From Physella acuta (lineage: Eukaryota > Mollusca > Gastropoda > Physidae): a stretch of 64,000 nucleotides of DNA. The stretch covers positions 534,501 to 598,500 of the forward strand of contig NW_026732690.1 in the NCBI RefSeq assembly GCF_028476545.1, read 5' to 3'. The notes below the pieces were generated by a model. The model was not told the origin of the DNA and searched no databases. It was given only the letters and a program-made list of their open reading frames with translations. The position numbers were made by a program, and so were the translations under genes. Every line of letters begins with the position of its first letter. Position 1 is the stretch's first letter. This document shows positions 22,992 through 32,696 of this stretch, in pieces.

Positions 22992-24951
22992 TTAGGTTCC
23001 AGGGAGGCGCTTAAGCGACAACATTAGAGCTTGATGAAGCAACAAAGGGCTAAAGCCCATTAAGTGATGTAAGCCCGGGCTAGAGTTCAATTGATCTGAA
23101 GATATTGTTGGAAGCAAATCAACAGTCGAAACCAAATCAGACGTTGTACCTTTTACGTTTGAAAGTTGCACATGGTATTTATCTGTTAATCTGACGGCTC
23201 TTTGGGGATACTTTATATTTTTAGCTAGAATGCTGCTTCCAATTTTAGTCAAATGAATACTGTCACTGTACAAGCGTTGTCTCGGGACACCTGACTTCGC
23301 AGTAAAAAAAGGTGTATTGTTTATAAAACAGTATTTATAACTAATGCAGAAAGACTGTAAAAATCTATTATTTATATCTATCAAGTGCCTACCCTTGCCC
23401 CGACATGGGGGTACGATGGATGAAAATCGGATTGTTGCGTTGGGAAATTTGTGAGTGATACTTCTCACAATTTCTAGCATATTAGCTTGTGACAGTCTGA
23501 CGTTTTATAGACTGTTGTTGACACCACAATGTAAGGTTACAGTTGTGGTATTAGAGTCACGTGATCGGGTACTAATAACGTCCCTAATTTTTTCAAAATT
23601 TGCCCCAGGCAGCGCTATTACCGATACACGCTCGTAATGATCCGTGGCCATTATATCAGGATGGAGACCTTTAAGTGTAGAGTCACCAAGGATCAAATGG
23701 TGTTTCGTTGTTTGGTTGGTGTAGGGGGCGGCGACATGTTGTGTGCTATCTCTATTAGTGGCATAGTGAGTAGAGCGTTGGACAACAGGGACATGAACAG
23801 CCTTGACCGTTGGGACGCTGTATTGTGTAGAATCGCTTTTAGTTCGTGGTCGTTGCAGGGTGCTGGGACTCGAACGTTCCGATGGTTTGATTCGCGCTCT
23901 GTCATCACGTTGTGTAATTTTAACAGGGATTGTGAACGGAGCTTCTTGCATGATGCCTGCCGATGTGATTTTTGTTTCATTTATTAGTTGTTGATTATCC
24001 TCACATGTTGAGGTGGATATTGTGCTGCAAGAGGGATTCTTGGTTGTGAGGAGTTTCTTTAGTGACGCAGAGATATTTTCTTGATCAATCAAACGCTTCT
24101 TAAGGTTAACGTGTATATCTTTGCAGCTATGCACTTCATTAGATAGTCTCTTGACTTCGTCCCTTAAGACAGCGTTTTCGACTCGGAGTTGTTCTAGTTG
24201 GCTGTTAAACTGCAATTTCTCCGCTTTAAAAGCTTTTTTAACACAGGTGATCTCGTTAAGAATAAACGATCTTAAGTTATTATCCAGTTGTGTGGTTTGA
24301 AGAAATGATATTTTTGGACTAAGCAAATCAGTTGGTTGAGATAGGTTTGATGAAAATGTATAGTTATTTATAGGTGTTACACAATCTAACGGATTGGTAT
24401 TGATCGTAACCTCTGCACATTGATTGACACTGTTGGAAGCGGACATAATCATGGGCGGTGAAAAGGGTAGCTCCAATACTCTGGGTGGGGACAGTGAAGG
24501 TGGTGGTGACAGTGATAGTGGCGGCGACATGGGTAGAGGCATGTCGACAGCTTTGTCTGTTGTAATGAGGTTATTTAGAATACAGCAACATTCCGAATCC
24601 ACCCAAACAGACACAACGTTAGATTTTCCCTGTACCATAATTTTGTTATTCGTGTGGTACAGATGGACAGATAGCCCTGGTAATTTATAATTATCTTCAA
24701 CATTGGCGCCATCATCATCCCTTCTTTCCTCAACAACATCAGCATATTTTGTTTTGAAGATTCTTTTTACCTTTTCGTAGCTAATTGAGTTTCTAAAGGC
24801 AATGATAACGCATTGTCCTCCATCTTTCTTTTGAAAATGAATATCATCCGCTGCACAAATGTTAGCAATCTTTTTTTATATCGCTTTTTCTATATTTAAA
24901 CGATACTTCTTAGCTCTGCTGCTTCTGGTGACAACACCAGTCCCTAACATT
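22992..24951 (-). CDS. LINE ORF1 with coiled coil and SGNH esterase
   Basis: Reading starts at MLGTGVVTRSSRAKKYR (24951). Stops at about 24877 and at 23507-23505 interrupt an otherwise single frame. N-terminal region: a GGQCVIIAF stretch and HLYHTNNKIMVQGKS, a motif common to ORF1 proteins of CR1-like LINEs. Next comes a Pro/Ser-rich segment, then a charged leucine heptad (VLRDEVKRLSNEVHSCKD) likely to form a coiled coil. The C-terminal SGNH/GDSL hydrolase has block I LILGDSTLKGL, block III-like CGVNN, and the catalytic DSIH (LYSDSIHLTKIG). All three catalytic positions (Ser, Asp, His) are visible. ORF1 proteins bind element RNA; the esterase role is unresolved. Confidence 0.75.
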
Positions 24952-25258
24952 TTCACTCACCAGTAAAATTAAAATATCATGCTGACATCAGTAGAAATAG
25001 ATGAAAAAGAAAACGAATCATCAGTAGATCCACAACAACTAAGAATATAGATATCCGGTTTACATTTTAACAATGGATGAGACAATAAAATAAAAACATA
25101 AAAAATTACAATAAGAACCGGTTAGTAAATTAGTACTAAACTACATTCTCAACCCTAATGGATGAGTAATACTTCACTTAGATATTTTTGGATTAAATAG
25201 TGAATAAAAACACTAAAAACTATGAAAGAAAGTTGACATCAATTCCGGAAGTAAACAA

Positions 25259-25800
25259 TCTAACCCACGCTTTTCTTTATAGTTATTTAAATAGTAGTCT
25301 ATAATTTATTTTCTACTTTTTAATGCATCATTACATAAAAGCTTGTTATTAAAACGTTTTTTATGAATTTTTTTTCAGTACTTTACATGTTTTATTTACA
25401 ATAGAGTTACATGACTAAAAACCATTGCGCGCCTACTGAACATCACGTTCAGTAGGCGCGCAATGGTTTTTGAACGCTGCCATTGAACGTGATGGCGCAG
25501 CTATTGAATGAAGGTGATGACGCGTGTGGTGTGGTTGGCTAGACATGCCCACTAATTCGGTCCAAATTTTAATTAAGTCATAAAAAATTAATTAGGCATC
25601 CAATTAAGTCAAATTTAGTTTCAGATTGCATTGTCTTCATGTCTTGACCCACGTGCCAACTGTGAATCGTATCGGTCTAGTAGAACTGTCCGAATTTTCA
25701 CTCCTGCGTTTCTATCTAGACAAACAGACTGACGACAGACTGTCGACAGAGGAAGTGAGTTAAATAAAAGCTTGTAAAAAGTGGATACATTATCATAACA
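25259..25800 (-). repeat. Foldback arm, right side of the LINE insertion
   Basis: Inverted relative to 18790-19250: ACCCACGCTTTTCTTTATAG, GCGCGCAATGGTTTTTGAAC, AATTCGGTCCAAATTTTAAT, TTCATGTCTTGACCCACGTG, and GAGGAAGTGAGTTAAATAAA. The match spans about 520 bp with modest divergence. Confidence 0.8.
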
Positions 25801-26295
25801 GTATGGTCAAAAAAGCTAATTAAGTAAAATATTTAAAAGTTATGCCAGGGGAGGTATTTTAAAAAAAAATACAACTCACACTTATAAAAAATAAACGCAA
25901 TTCTCCAGAATGGAAATTGCGCTAAAAATGTGAATGCAATTTCCGCGGACGTTCAAGAGAACGCTATTGTTAGAATATTATAATTAACTTGGATTGATAA
26001 AATGCATAATGGTAGGTACAACACGAATGCATATGCCGATGTAGATGTAGATTTTAACGACAATTTGCTACTCCACGACCTTCGGATGGTTGTTGGTCGG
26101 AAGTGGCTACATTTATGATCAGTCCACTAGTAACACATATCTAATTAGTACGTCATTATACATACTTAAATCGCTTTTTTTCTGGGGAGCTCGCTTTTAC
26201 ATCAGGCGATTTTTAAAAAAAAAAAGTTGCCTTTTTCGTCCGCTCTAGTTACATTTGATTAGCTGCAAAAATCAGATCGAAAGGTTTGATGTATC
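25801..26295. other. Non-coding, unassigned
   Basis: Apart from the inverted block 25893-25925 noted with 17719-17753, no gene or known element was recognised. Confidence 0.35.
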
Positions 26296-26299
26296 GAGA

Positions 26300-26635
26300 A
26301 CAACTATCGATGTGTTAAGACGCGTGGGCGCATGAACTCCCATCGATGTGTTGAGGACCACCTGGGCATATGAACCACCATCTATGTTGGACTTCCTGGG
26401 CGTATGAACTCCTATCGATGTTTTGAGGACCTCCTGACCGTTTCAACTATCGATAACTTGAGGACCGCTTAGGTGCATGATGCCGTCGATGTGTTGAGGA
26501 CCTCCTGGGCGTATGAACTCCTATCAATGTGTTTGAGGACCTCCTGGGCGATATGTTAATTGCGCGGAGTTTGAACTCCTATTGATGTGTTGAGGACCTC
26601 CTGGGCGTATGAACTCCTATCGATTCGTTGATGTG
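26300..26635 (+). repeat. Degenerate ~38 bp tandem repeat
   Basis: About eight irregular copies of a unit built on GATGTGTTGAGGACCTCCTG and GGCGTATGAACTCCTATC. Some copies are truncated or diverged. One copy also heads the direct repeat at 30759. Confidence 0.75.
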
Positions 26636-27929
26636 CACTTAAGTGTTTCTGTCTCGACGAAATCAAAAGCGGGGCCGAGCGACCATTTTGAAGACAGGTG
26701 AGCTTTTTAACTTTTTTTTTTACTTGCTTCGTCGAGCTGTTGTCGTTTGTCGTGGACAAATGAGCATTATAACAACTCAGATTCAAGAAACAGCGCGTGC
26801 TTTCTTGATATATAAACTAACGTGCCCGACCCTTCTTCTTAACAGTTTGATTGCAGGGGCGCCGCGCACGGCTGCTGGCTTGGTTTAATCATCGAATGTC
26901 GTGTGCCACTGTGTCAACATTGTAGGATACTTTTAAATCGAACCTGGGCGTCTAATTGCGCCGATTCGCATTTTGTGGAGCGCGGAGGTTGCGTGTGGTC
27001 GATATAGTCAACGATTATTGTTGCCCATCGTGTCTTTTAATAGTGTATATCCATTTTACAAGCTATTATTTTACTCACTTCCTTGTCAATCATCAGTCTG
27101 TCTAGATCGAAACGGCCGAGCGAAATTGAAGGCTCTTCCAGCTGACAGATACGGTTCGTAGTTAGTAAAGGGATCAAGACATGAAGACAATTCATCGTGA
27201 CATTCAATTTTACTTAATTGGTCGCCTGATTAAATTTTTATGAAATAATTAAAACTTCGGCCAAATTAATAGGCAGTTCTATCTAACTAATCCACACGCG
27301 TCATCACGTTCAATATCGCGTTCAATAGTGGTGTATAATAGTGTACAAAAACATGTAAAGTACTAAATAAATTTCATAAAAAACGTTTTAAGGGCAGGTT
27401 AAACCCCCCCCCCCCCCCCCCCCAAAAAAATACAGATTTAAGTCAGAAATGTTGACTTTTGAAAATCTATTATTTCTGAAATTACATTCAATTCTGAACA
27501 TTTTGGTATAATCATTTTGCAAAATTTCGTATTGCTAGTATTTTTTAATATTTTTTTAATTAATGAGACTAATGCCGTAATTCGCCTATTTTAAGCAACA
27601 TTTAGAAACATAAAAATTAAAAACTAACTAAACTAGATATTCTTATTGCTGAGTAAGAGGCTCCAGATGCAATTTATGTAACTTGAAGGTTTTAAAAATG
27701 ACTTATTTGGTATAGTTATTTTCTTATTTTCTTCTTTTTTAGTGCAGCATTACGTAAAAGCTTTTTTATTAAAACTGAAAAGTAGAAAATAAAACAACTA
27801 ACTAGCGGCGTATGATACGCCGCGGGTTGGCTCGTAGTGCTAACAATGGATCCGGGTAGCTTAAGACCACGCAATCGCCGCGGCGCCGGCAGCTGCGTCT
27901 GTTGCAGCTTTACTGCCGAATATAGTAGC
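26566..27929 (+). repeat. Large direct repeat D, copy 1
   Basis: Nearly identical to 30759-32692 over its left ~820 bp, starting GGAGTTTGAACTCCTATTGA. It contains GGACAAATGAGCATTATAAC, a foldback-family arm (27060-27387), a TTAA-flanked insertion, and ends in AATGGATCCGGGTAGCTTAA and GCCGAATATAGTAG. A 19 bp segment present in copy 2 (CTCACAGGATAGCCCGCGG) is missing near 26960. The open frames 26643-26888 and 26973-27161 recur in copy 2 and are not supported as genes. Confidence 0.75.
27388..27745 (+). mobile_element. TTAA-flanked non-autonomous element, truncated copy
   Basis: After TTAA at 27388-27391 it begins GGGCAGGTTAAACCCCC with a long C run. Its interior (TTTTGCAAAATTTCGTATTG, GAGTAAGAGGCTCCAGATGC) matches the copy at 31600-32334. 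The right end is lost. A TTAA target and GGGCAGGTTAAACCC-type ends suggest a piggyBac-like MITE. Confidence 0.6.
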
Positions 27930-28754
27930 TCCGTTTATCCGCTATGCAGGACGTCCAGTTTACGGACACCAAGTGCTAAGATAGCCGCTCGGGAACTCTG
28001 GGTGCCAAACAGTGTATTGACAATAATTGCATACTACGGACGCTGCCCATAAGGAAGTTTAATTTTCTCGGTGTATTCTGTCAACTCCCCAAAGTATCAT
28101 GTCACTCGGATGAACGGTGTCAAACCGCTTTCGATTTTATATAACGTATATACAGAAAACTCTAACCCTCTCGGTTTTTTTTATATTTAAAAAAAACGAT
28201 GGTGTGGATATAATTTAATGTAAAATTATATTAGGTGTAATATTTTAATTCTCTGCGAAGAGTGGTCTCGGTCGCAACCCATCTAACTCGAAAAAAATAA
28301 TTTCTGTTTGCTTTTTGTTACATAAATCAAAAGTCAATACTGTCCACCATAATGCCTGAAAATATTAATGTTATTTGGAGAATCTTTATCGAGATAAAGT
28401 CAAATGAACTAAAAATCTCGGCAAAAACTATTCTCGCGATATCTTCATTATATGGCCTACCTGTGATTCACAATTGCAGTTGCACGCTGCAATCACACGA
28501 TTTTACACTACATCAATCAAAATCAAGGATGTAAACAGAATATTGGTCTAATGTAGCCAATTTTCATTTGATTTTTTGAAAACCAAACTGGTTTATTTAC
28601 ATTCATATTAGGCCAAAACAATGAATTAAAACTAGATCTAGAATCTAGTCTATATATAGAGATAAATAAAATACTTTATTCGAATCATGTTTCCACGAGC
28701 TTGTGCAATAAATATAAATATTCTCGAATTACTAGCTTTGGATTGAGGGTTTAT
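27930..28754. other. Non-coding, unassigned
   Basis: No recognised gene. A 60-codon frame at 28352-28534 has no recognisable domain. Confidence 0.3.
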
Positions 28755-29267
28755 CTTCGTGTTATAAAACTGTACAATGAAAACATGGGAGGGGTAGACC
28801 TTCATGACTGTTGTGTGGCCAAAAATTCCTACCGCATTAAGTCCAAGCGGTGATACATGTACATTTTTTGGCAGACCATTAGAATGATGCTTGCGAATGC
28901 CTGGCTTTCTTATCGTCGTGTCACTGGTCTGCTTGGATATTCAAAACTGGACACAAGAAACAGCGAAAATTTCAAGCCAGGCTAGCAACACTTCTTATTC
29001 AGTTTGAAAATTCCAGTGAAAGGAAACGGAGCGTCCATCTGCAGAGTTCAGTAAAGAAAGCCTTGTAAAAAGAAGACGACTGCAAACACTTCTGCCCAAT
29101 CCACAAAAAGCAACAGATGGCTACAATCATTTTATAATAAAAAATGACAATCGCCAACGATGCACATTGTGCAGCCTTAAAATAAACAATGTTTGTGAAA
29201 AGTGTAATGTTTTTCTTTGTTTCACAGAGAAAATAAACTGCTTCAGAGAGTTTCATTTTAGCTCATG
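28755..29267 (+). pseudogene. PiggyBac-type transposase relic (C-terminal part)
   Basis: The frame reads VIKLYNENMGGVDLHD, then a stop, then MYIFWQTIRMMLANAWLSYR. This matches the piggyBac DDE region (YN-x-NMGGVD ... ALANAWLLYR). Further on, a Cys-rich tail in another frame (CTLCSLKINNVCEKCN, then CFREFH) resembles the zinc-binding end of PGBD proteins. At least one stop and frame changes break it. The N-terminal two thirds were not found. Confidence 0.65.
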
Positions 29268-30278
29268 AATGATTGAAATGTTCAAAATTTAAATAAAGTA
29301 TTATAAAGTTTAAAACAAATGTATCATTTTAAATATTTATTTGTAAGCATAATTGTAATTTCATAACCTCTAAAGCCTAATGGGTCACCAGTGGAACGAA
29401 TTGGAAAAGTAGGTCACGGTCAAAATTGTAATTTTTTTATGATTGATATTGATTTCTATCCTAAAAGTATGCATGTACACCAAATGAAATATTTTTCCTA
29501 CCGTTGCAACATAATTTGAGCCTCTAAGGGTTAAGAAATGTTTTATATGGTAGGCTACAAAATGTTTAGCCATCATGTTAAACTACAAAATTAGTCTACT
29601 TGAAACATAAATTAAAATATAAACAATAGTTTCTTATTCAGTAAGAATTTTAATTAGTTGAAGGATTATTGTTTTATGTATGTTTTAGAATGTAATTTGT
29701 TATAAATATTTCACAGACATTGAGATATTATAGCTAATCATATTATAACTCCAGTCGCAATCCTTCTAGGTGAGTTGTCTACAGTCAATTCTTTTTAGGA
29801 TTAGTTTTGATTTTAATTAATTGACTGTTGAAATGACTCTTCAGTTGAATAAATAAAGGGCATGCTTCAATGGTTAACACATTTAAAACTTATACTTAGT
29901 AGAGCATACTACAGTGATTAGTATTAGGCCTATGTTTTTGGATTTCAGATCAAACTTGAAATTATGTAATCATGTAATATTAAATTGTATTTGTTTTTTT
30001 ACAGGCTCAACCATACAGCAAAAGGGAGAAAACTGCTTAATCGTAGCTTGCAATCTCAAGCTGGCTGGCAAGCAAAAAATGCTCATTTCAGTGGTCTCAA
30101 ATAGATCCTAACTTGAATTTTCAAAAAAAAAGATCAGTTTTATTTTTGAGGAGACGAGGCTCTGTCAACAGATAATCTTTAGCGCACTAGAGACCAGTCT
30201 CTCTCAGCCGACCGGTCTTACCATACACGATACCAGCCTCTCTCAATAGACTATGTTTACCATACGTTACCAGCCAGT
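29268..30278. other. Non-coding, unassigned
   Basis: AT-rich. From 30160 to 30270, motifs resembling ACCAG(C/T)CTCTC and CTAGTCT...ACCATACGATACCAG recur irregularly and continue past the MITE to about 30500. No gene is supported. Confidence 0.35.
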
Positions 30279-30365
30279 CAGTGTTTCTTCCAGACTTTTA
30301 TCTCCGGGTGGGGGGGCACTTTAAATTTTTGAGGGGGGCTGTAGAGATGTCTGGAATGAGCTCTG
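30279..30365 (+). mobile_element. Short hAT-type MITE (family CAGTGTTTCTTCC)
   Basis: Starts CAGTGTTTCTTCCAGACTTT, ends with a diverged TCTGGAATGAGCTCTG, and is flanked by a perfect 8 bp duplication CAGCCAGT (30271-30278 and 30366-30373). At 87 bp it is an internally deleted copy. Confidence 0.8.
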
Positions 30366-31599
30366 CAGCCAGTCACAATAGACCAGTCTTACTATACAAA
30401 ATTCCAGCATCTCCCAATAGACTAGGTTTACCCTTAGAGAAACCAGCGTCTTTCAACAGACTAGTTATCATACAAGTGTTCGGCAACTTTAAACCGACCA
30501 GCCATACCTTTCAAGAATTCCATGTGTCCTGACTAGTTGTACAAGTGTAGAATAACGATAAAAAATGTCAAATATAAGCACATGTACACTTAAACATGTA
30601 TTTCCTGTAGACATACATAAATTCTATGATGGTTTGCCTCATTTGTAAAACGCTTTACAAAATTTGAGGTTGTTAGTTTTGCATGTGATTTGAATATTCG
30701 AGAATAAATTTTTAAAAATCTATTATGCTGCATTCTTTGTACGCATTATTTGAAATAGGAGTTTGAACTCCTATTGATGTGTTGAGGACCTCCTGGGCGT
30801 ATGAACTCCTATCGATTCGTTGATGTGCGCTTAAGTGTTTCTGTCTCGACGAAATCAAAAGCGGGGCCGAGCGACCATTTTGAAGACAGGTGAGCTTTTT
30901 AACTTTTTTTTTTTACTTGCTTCGTCGAGCTGTTGTCGTTTGTCGTGGACAAATGAGCATTATAACAACTCAGATTCAAGAAACAGCGCGTGCTTTCTTG
31001 ATATATAAACTAACGTGCCCGACCCTTCTTCTTAACAGTTTGATTGCAGGGGCGCCGCGCACGGCTGCTGGCTTGGTTTAATCATCGAATGTCGTGTGCC
31101 ACTGTGTCAACATTGTAGGATACTTTTAAATCGAACCTGGGCGTCTAATTGCTCACAGGATAGCCCGCGGCGCCGATTCGCATTTTGTGGAGCGCGGAGG
31201 ATGCGCGTGGTCGATATAGTCAACGATTATTGTTGCCCATCGTGTCTTTTAATAGTGTATATCCATTTTACAAGCTATTATTTTACTCACTTCCTTGTCA
31301 ATCATCAGTCTGTCTAGATCGAAACGGCCGAGCGAAATTGAAGGCTCTTCCAGCTGACAGATACGGTTCGTAGTTAGTAAAGGGATCAAGACATGAAGAC
31401 AATTCATCGTGACATTCAATTTTACTTAATTGGTCGCCTGATTAAATTTTTATGAAATAATTAAAACTTCGGCCAAATTAATAGGCAGTTCTATCTAACT
31501 AATCCACACGCGTCATCACGTTCAATATCGCGTTCAATAGTAGTGTATAATAGTGTACAAAAACATGTAAAGTACTAAATAAATTTCATAAAAAACGTT

Positions 31600-32334
31600 T
31601 TAAGGGCATTTTGCAAAATTTCGTATTGCTAGTATTTTTTATAATTTTTTAATTAATGAGTCTAATGACGTAATTCGCCTATATTAAGCAACATTTAGCA
31701 ACATAAAAATTAAAAACTAACTAAAATAGATATTCTTATTGCTGAGTAAGAGGCTCCAGATGCAATTTATGTAACTTGAAGGTTTTAAAAATGACTTATT
31801 TGGTATTGTTTTCGCTTTTTCTCGTTTTTTTTCAAATTTAGTATATTTTTCACTATTTAGCATTTTTCTCAAAATGTTACTTTTCAACAAAATTGTACCA
31901 GTTAAATCTCTATAACTTAAAAAACTGCTTGAGATATTTAGCTGAAATTTTAAACACGTTTACTAAACACTGCTTGTAAAGTTGAGCTAAAAGAATCTTT
32001 GAAACTTCTCATTTTATAAATAAAAAGCTAAGTCTACTCCCTACTTTTTGGAAATTTTTTAGGTCTCACATTTAAAAAATTTGGCTAAAATCCATTTTTT
32101 ATTATTTTCTAATTGTTTTAGTTCAACTTTTTTGAAATTGCGTATATTACACTATATGTTATTGTGAATTCAATGAGAGCTAATTTTGAGCTATTTTACC
32201 CTAAAAATGACACTTTTTAGAAAATATTTTCACAAAACCATAACTATTTAGTGATTTTTTTTACATTTTTTTCATATACTATTTAGTTACAACTAGCACC
32301 TAAATTTCAATTTGGGGGTTTAACCTGCCCTTAA
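31600..32334 (+). mobile_element. TTAA-flanked non-autonomous element, longer copy
   Basis: Bounded by TTAA at 31600-31603 and 32331-32334. The right end GGGGGTTTAACCTGCCC is the inverse of the left end seen at 27392 (GGGCAGGTTAAACCCCC). Its own left end is internally shortened. There is no coding frame. Confidence 0.65.
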
Positions 32335-32575
32335 TAACAAGCTTTTATGTAATAATGCACTAAAAAGGAGAAAAAAACGTACACTACTTTTTAAATAACT
32401 GTAAAGAAAAGCGGGGGTCTCTTCCTAAATACTAGTAAAAGTATCCAATAGATAGTGACCCCCGCTTTTCTTAATAGTTAGTTAAATAGTAGTTTATAAT
32501 TTATTTTCTCCTTTTTTAGTGCATCATTACGTAAAATCTTTTTATTAAAACGTTTTTTATGAATTATTTTTTCTT
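32335..32575. repeat. Foldback-family centre, copy 3
   Basis: Palindrome: AATAACAAGCTTTTATGTAA through GTAAAGAAAAGCGGGGGTCT, a centre with CTAGTAAAAGTATCCAATAG, then the inverse from GACCCCCGCTTTTCTTAATA to AAAACGTTTTTTATGAATT. It has the same layout as 19127-19380. Confidence 0.8.
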
Positions 32576-32696
32576 TGTAAATCGTATTTAGGCGCAATAG
32601 TGCTAACAATGGATCCGGGTAGCTTAAGATCACGCAATCGCCGCGGCGCCGGCAGCTGCGTCTGTAGCAGCTTTACTGCCGAATATAGTAGACTAT

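Larger units (their letters stand above)
19628..25259 (-). mobile_element. Nearly full-length LINE, CR1/Jockey-like clade
   Basis: The minus-strand element carries an ORF1 with coiled coil and SGNH esterase (22992-24951) and an ORF2 with apurinic-type endonuclease and reverse transcriptase (20110-22650). Its 3' end, near 19630, finishes in a short TTTGAA-type repeat (AAATTTGAATTTGAATGAAT), as in CR1-like LINEs. It inserted into the centre of a foldback element: foldback sequence stops at ~19627 and resumes at ~25259. The small number of reading-frame breaks implies recent activity. Ends are accurate to about 10 bp. Confidence 0.82.
30759..32692 (+). repeat. Large direct repeat D, copy 2
   Basis: Second copy of the unit at 26566-27929, longer because the TTAA element (31600-32334) and the foldback centre (32335-32570) are retained. 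It ends with the same AATGGATCCGGGTAGCTTAA and GCCGAATATAGTAG block. About 2.8 kb of unrelated sequence with the piggyBac relic separates the copies. Confidence 0.75.

Noticed and set aside
27837-28052. A 71-residue Arg/Ser/Cys-rich frame
   Set aside because: Its first part is the terminal block of direct repeat D, present again at 32600. No domain is seen.
26566-32692. A long-terminal-repeat element, because two direct repeats flank 2.8 kb
   Set aside because: The repeats contain foldback arms and a TTAA MITE, and no retroelement gene lies between them; only a piggyBac relic does.
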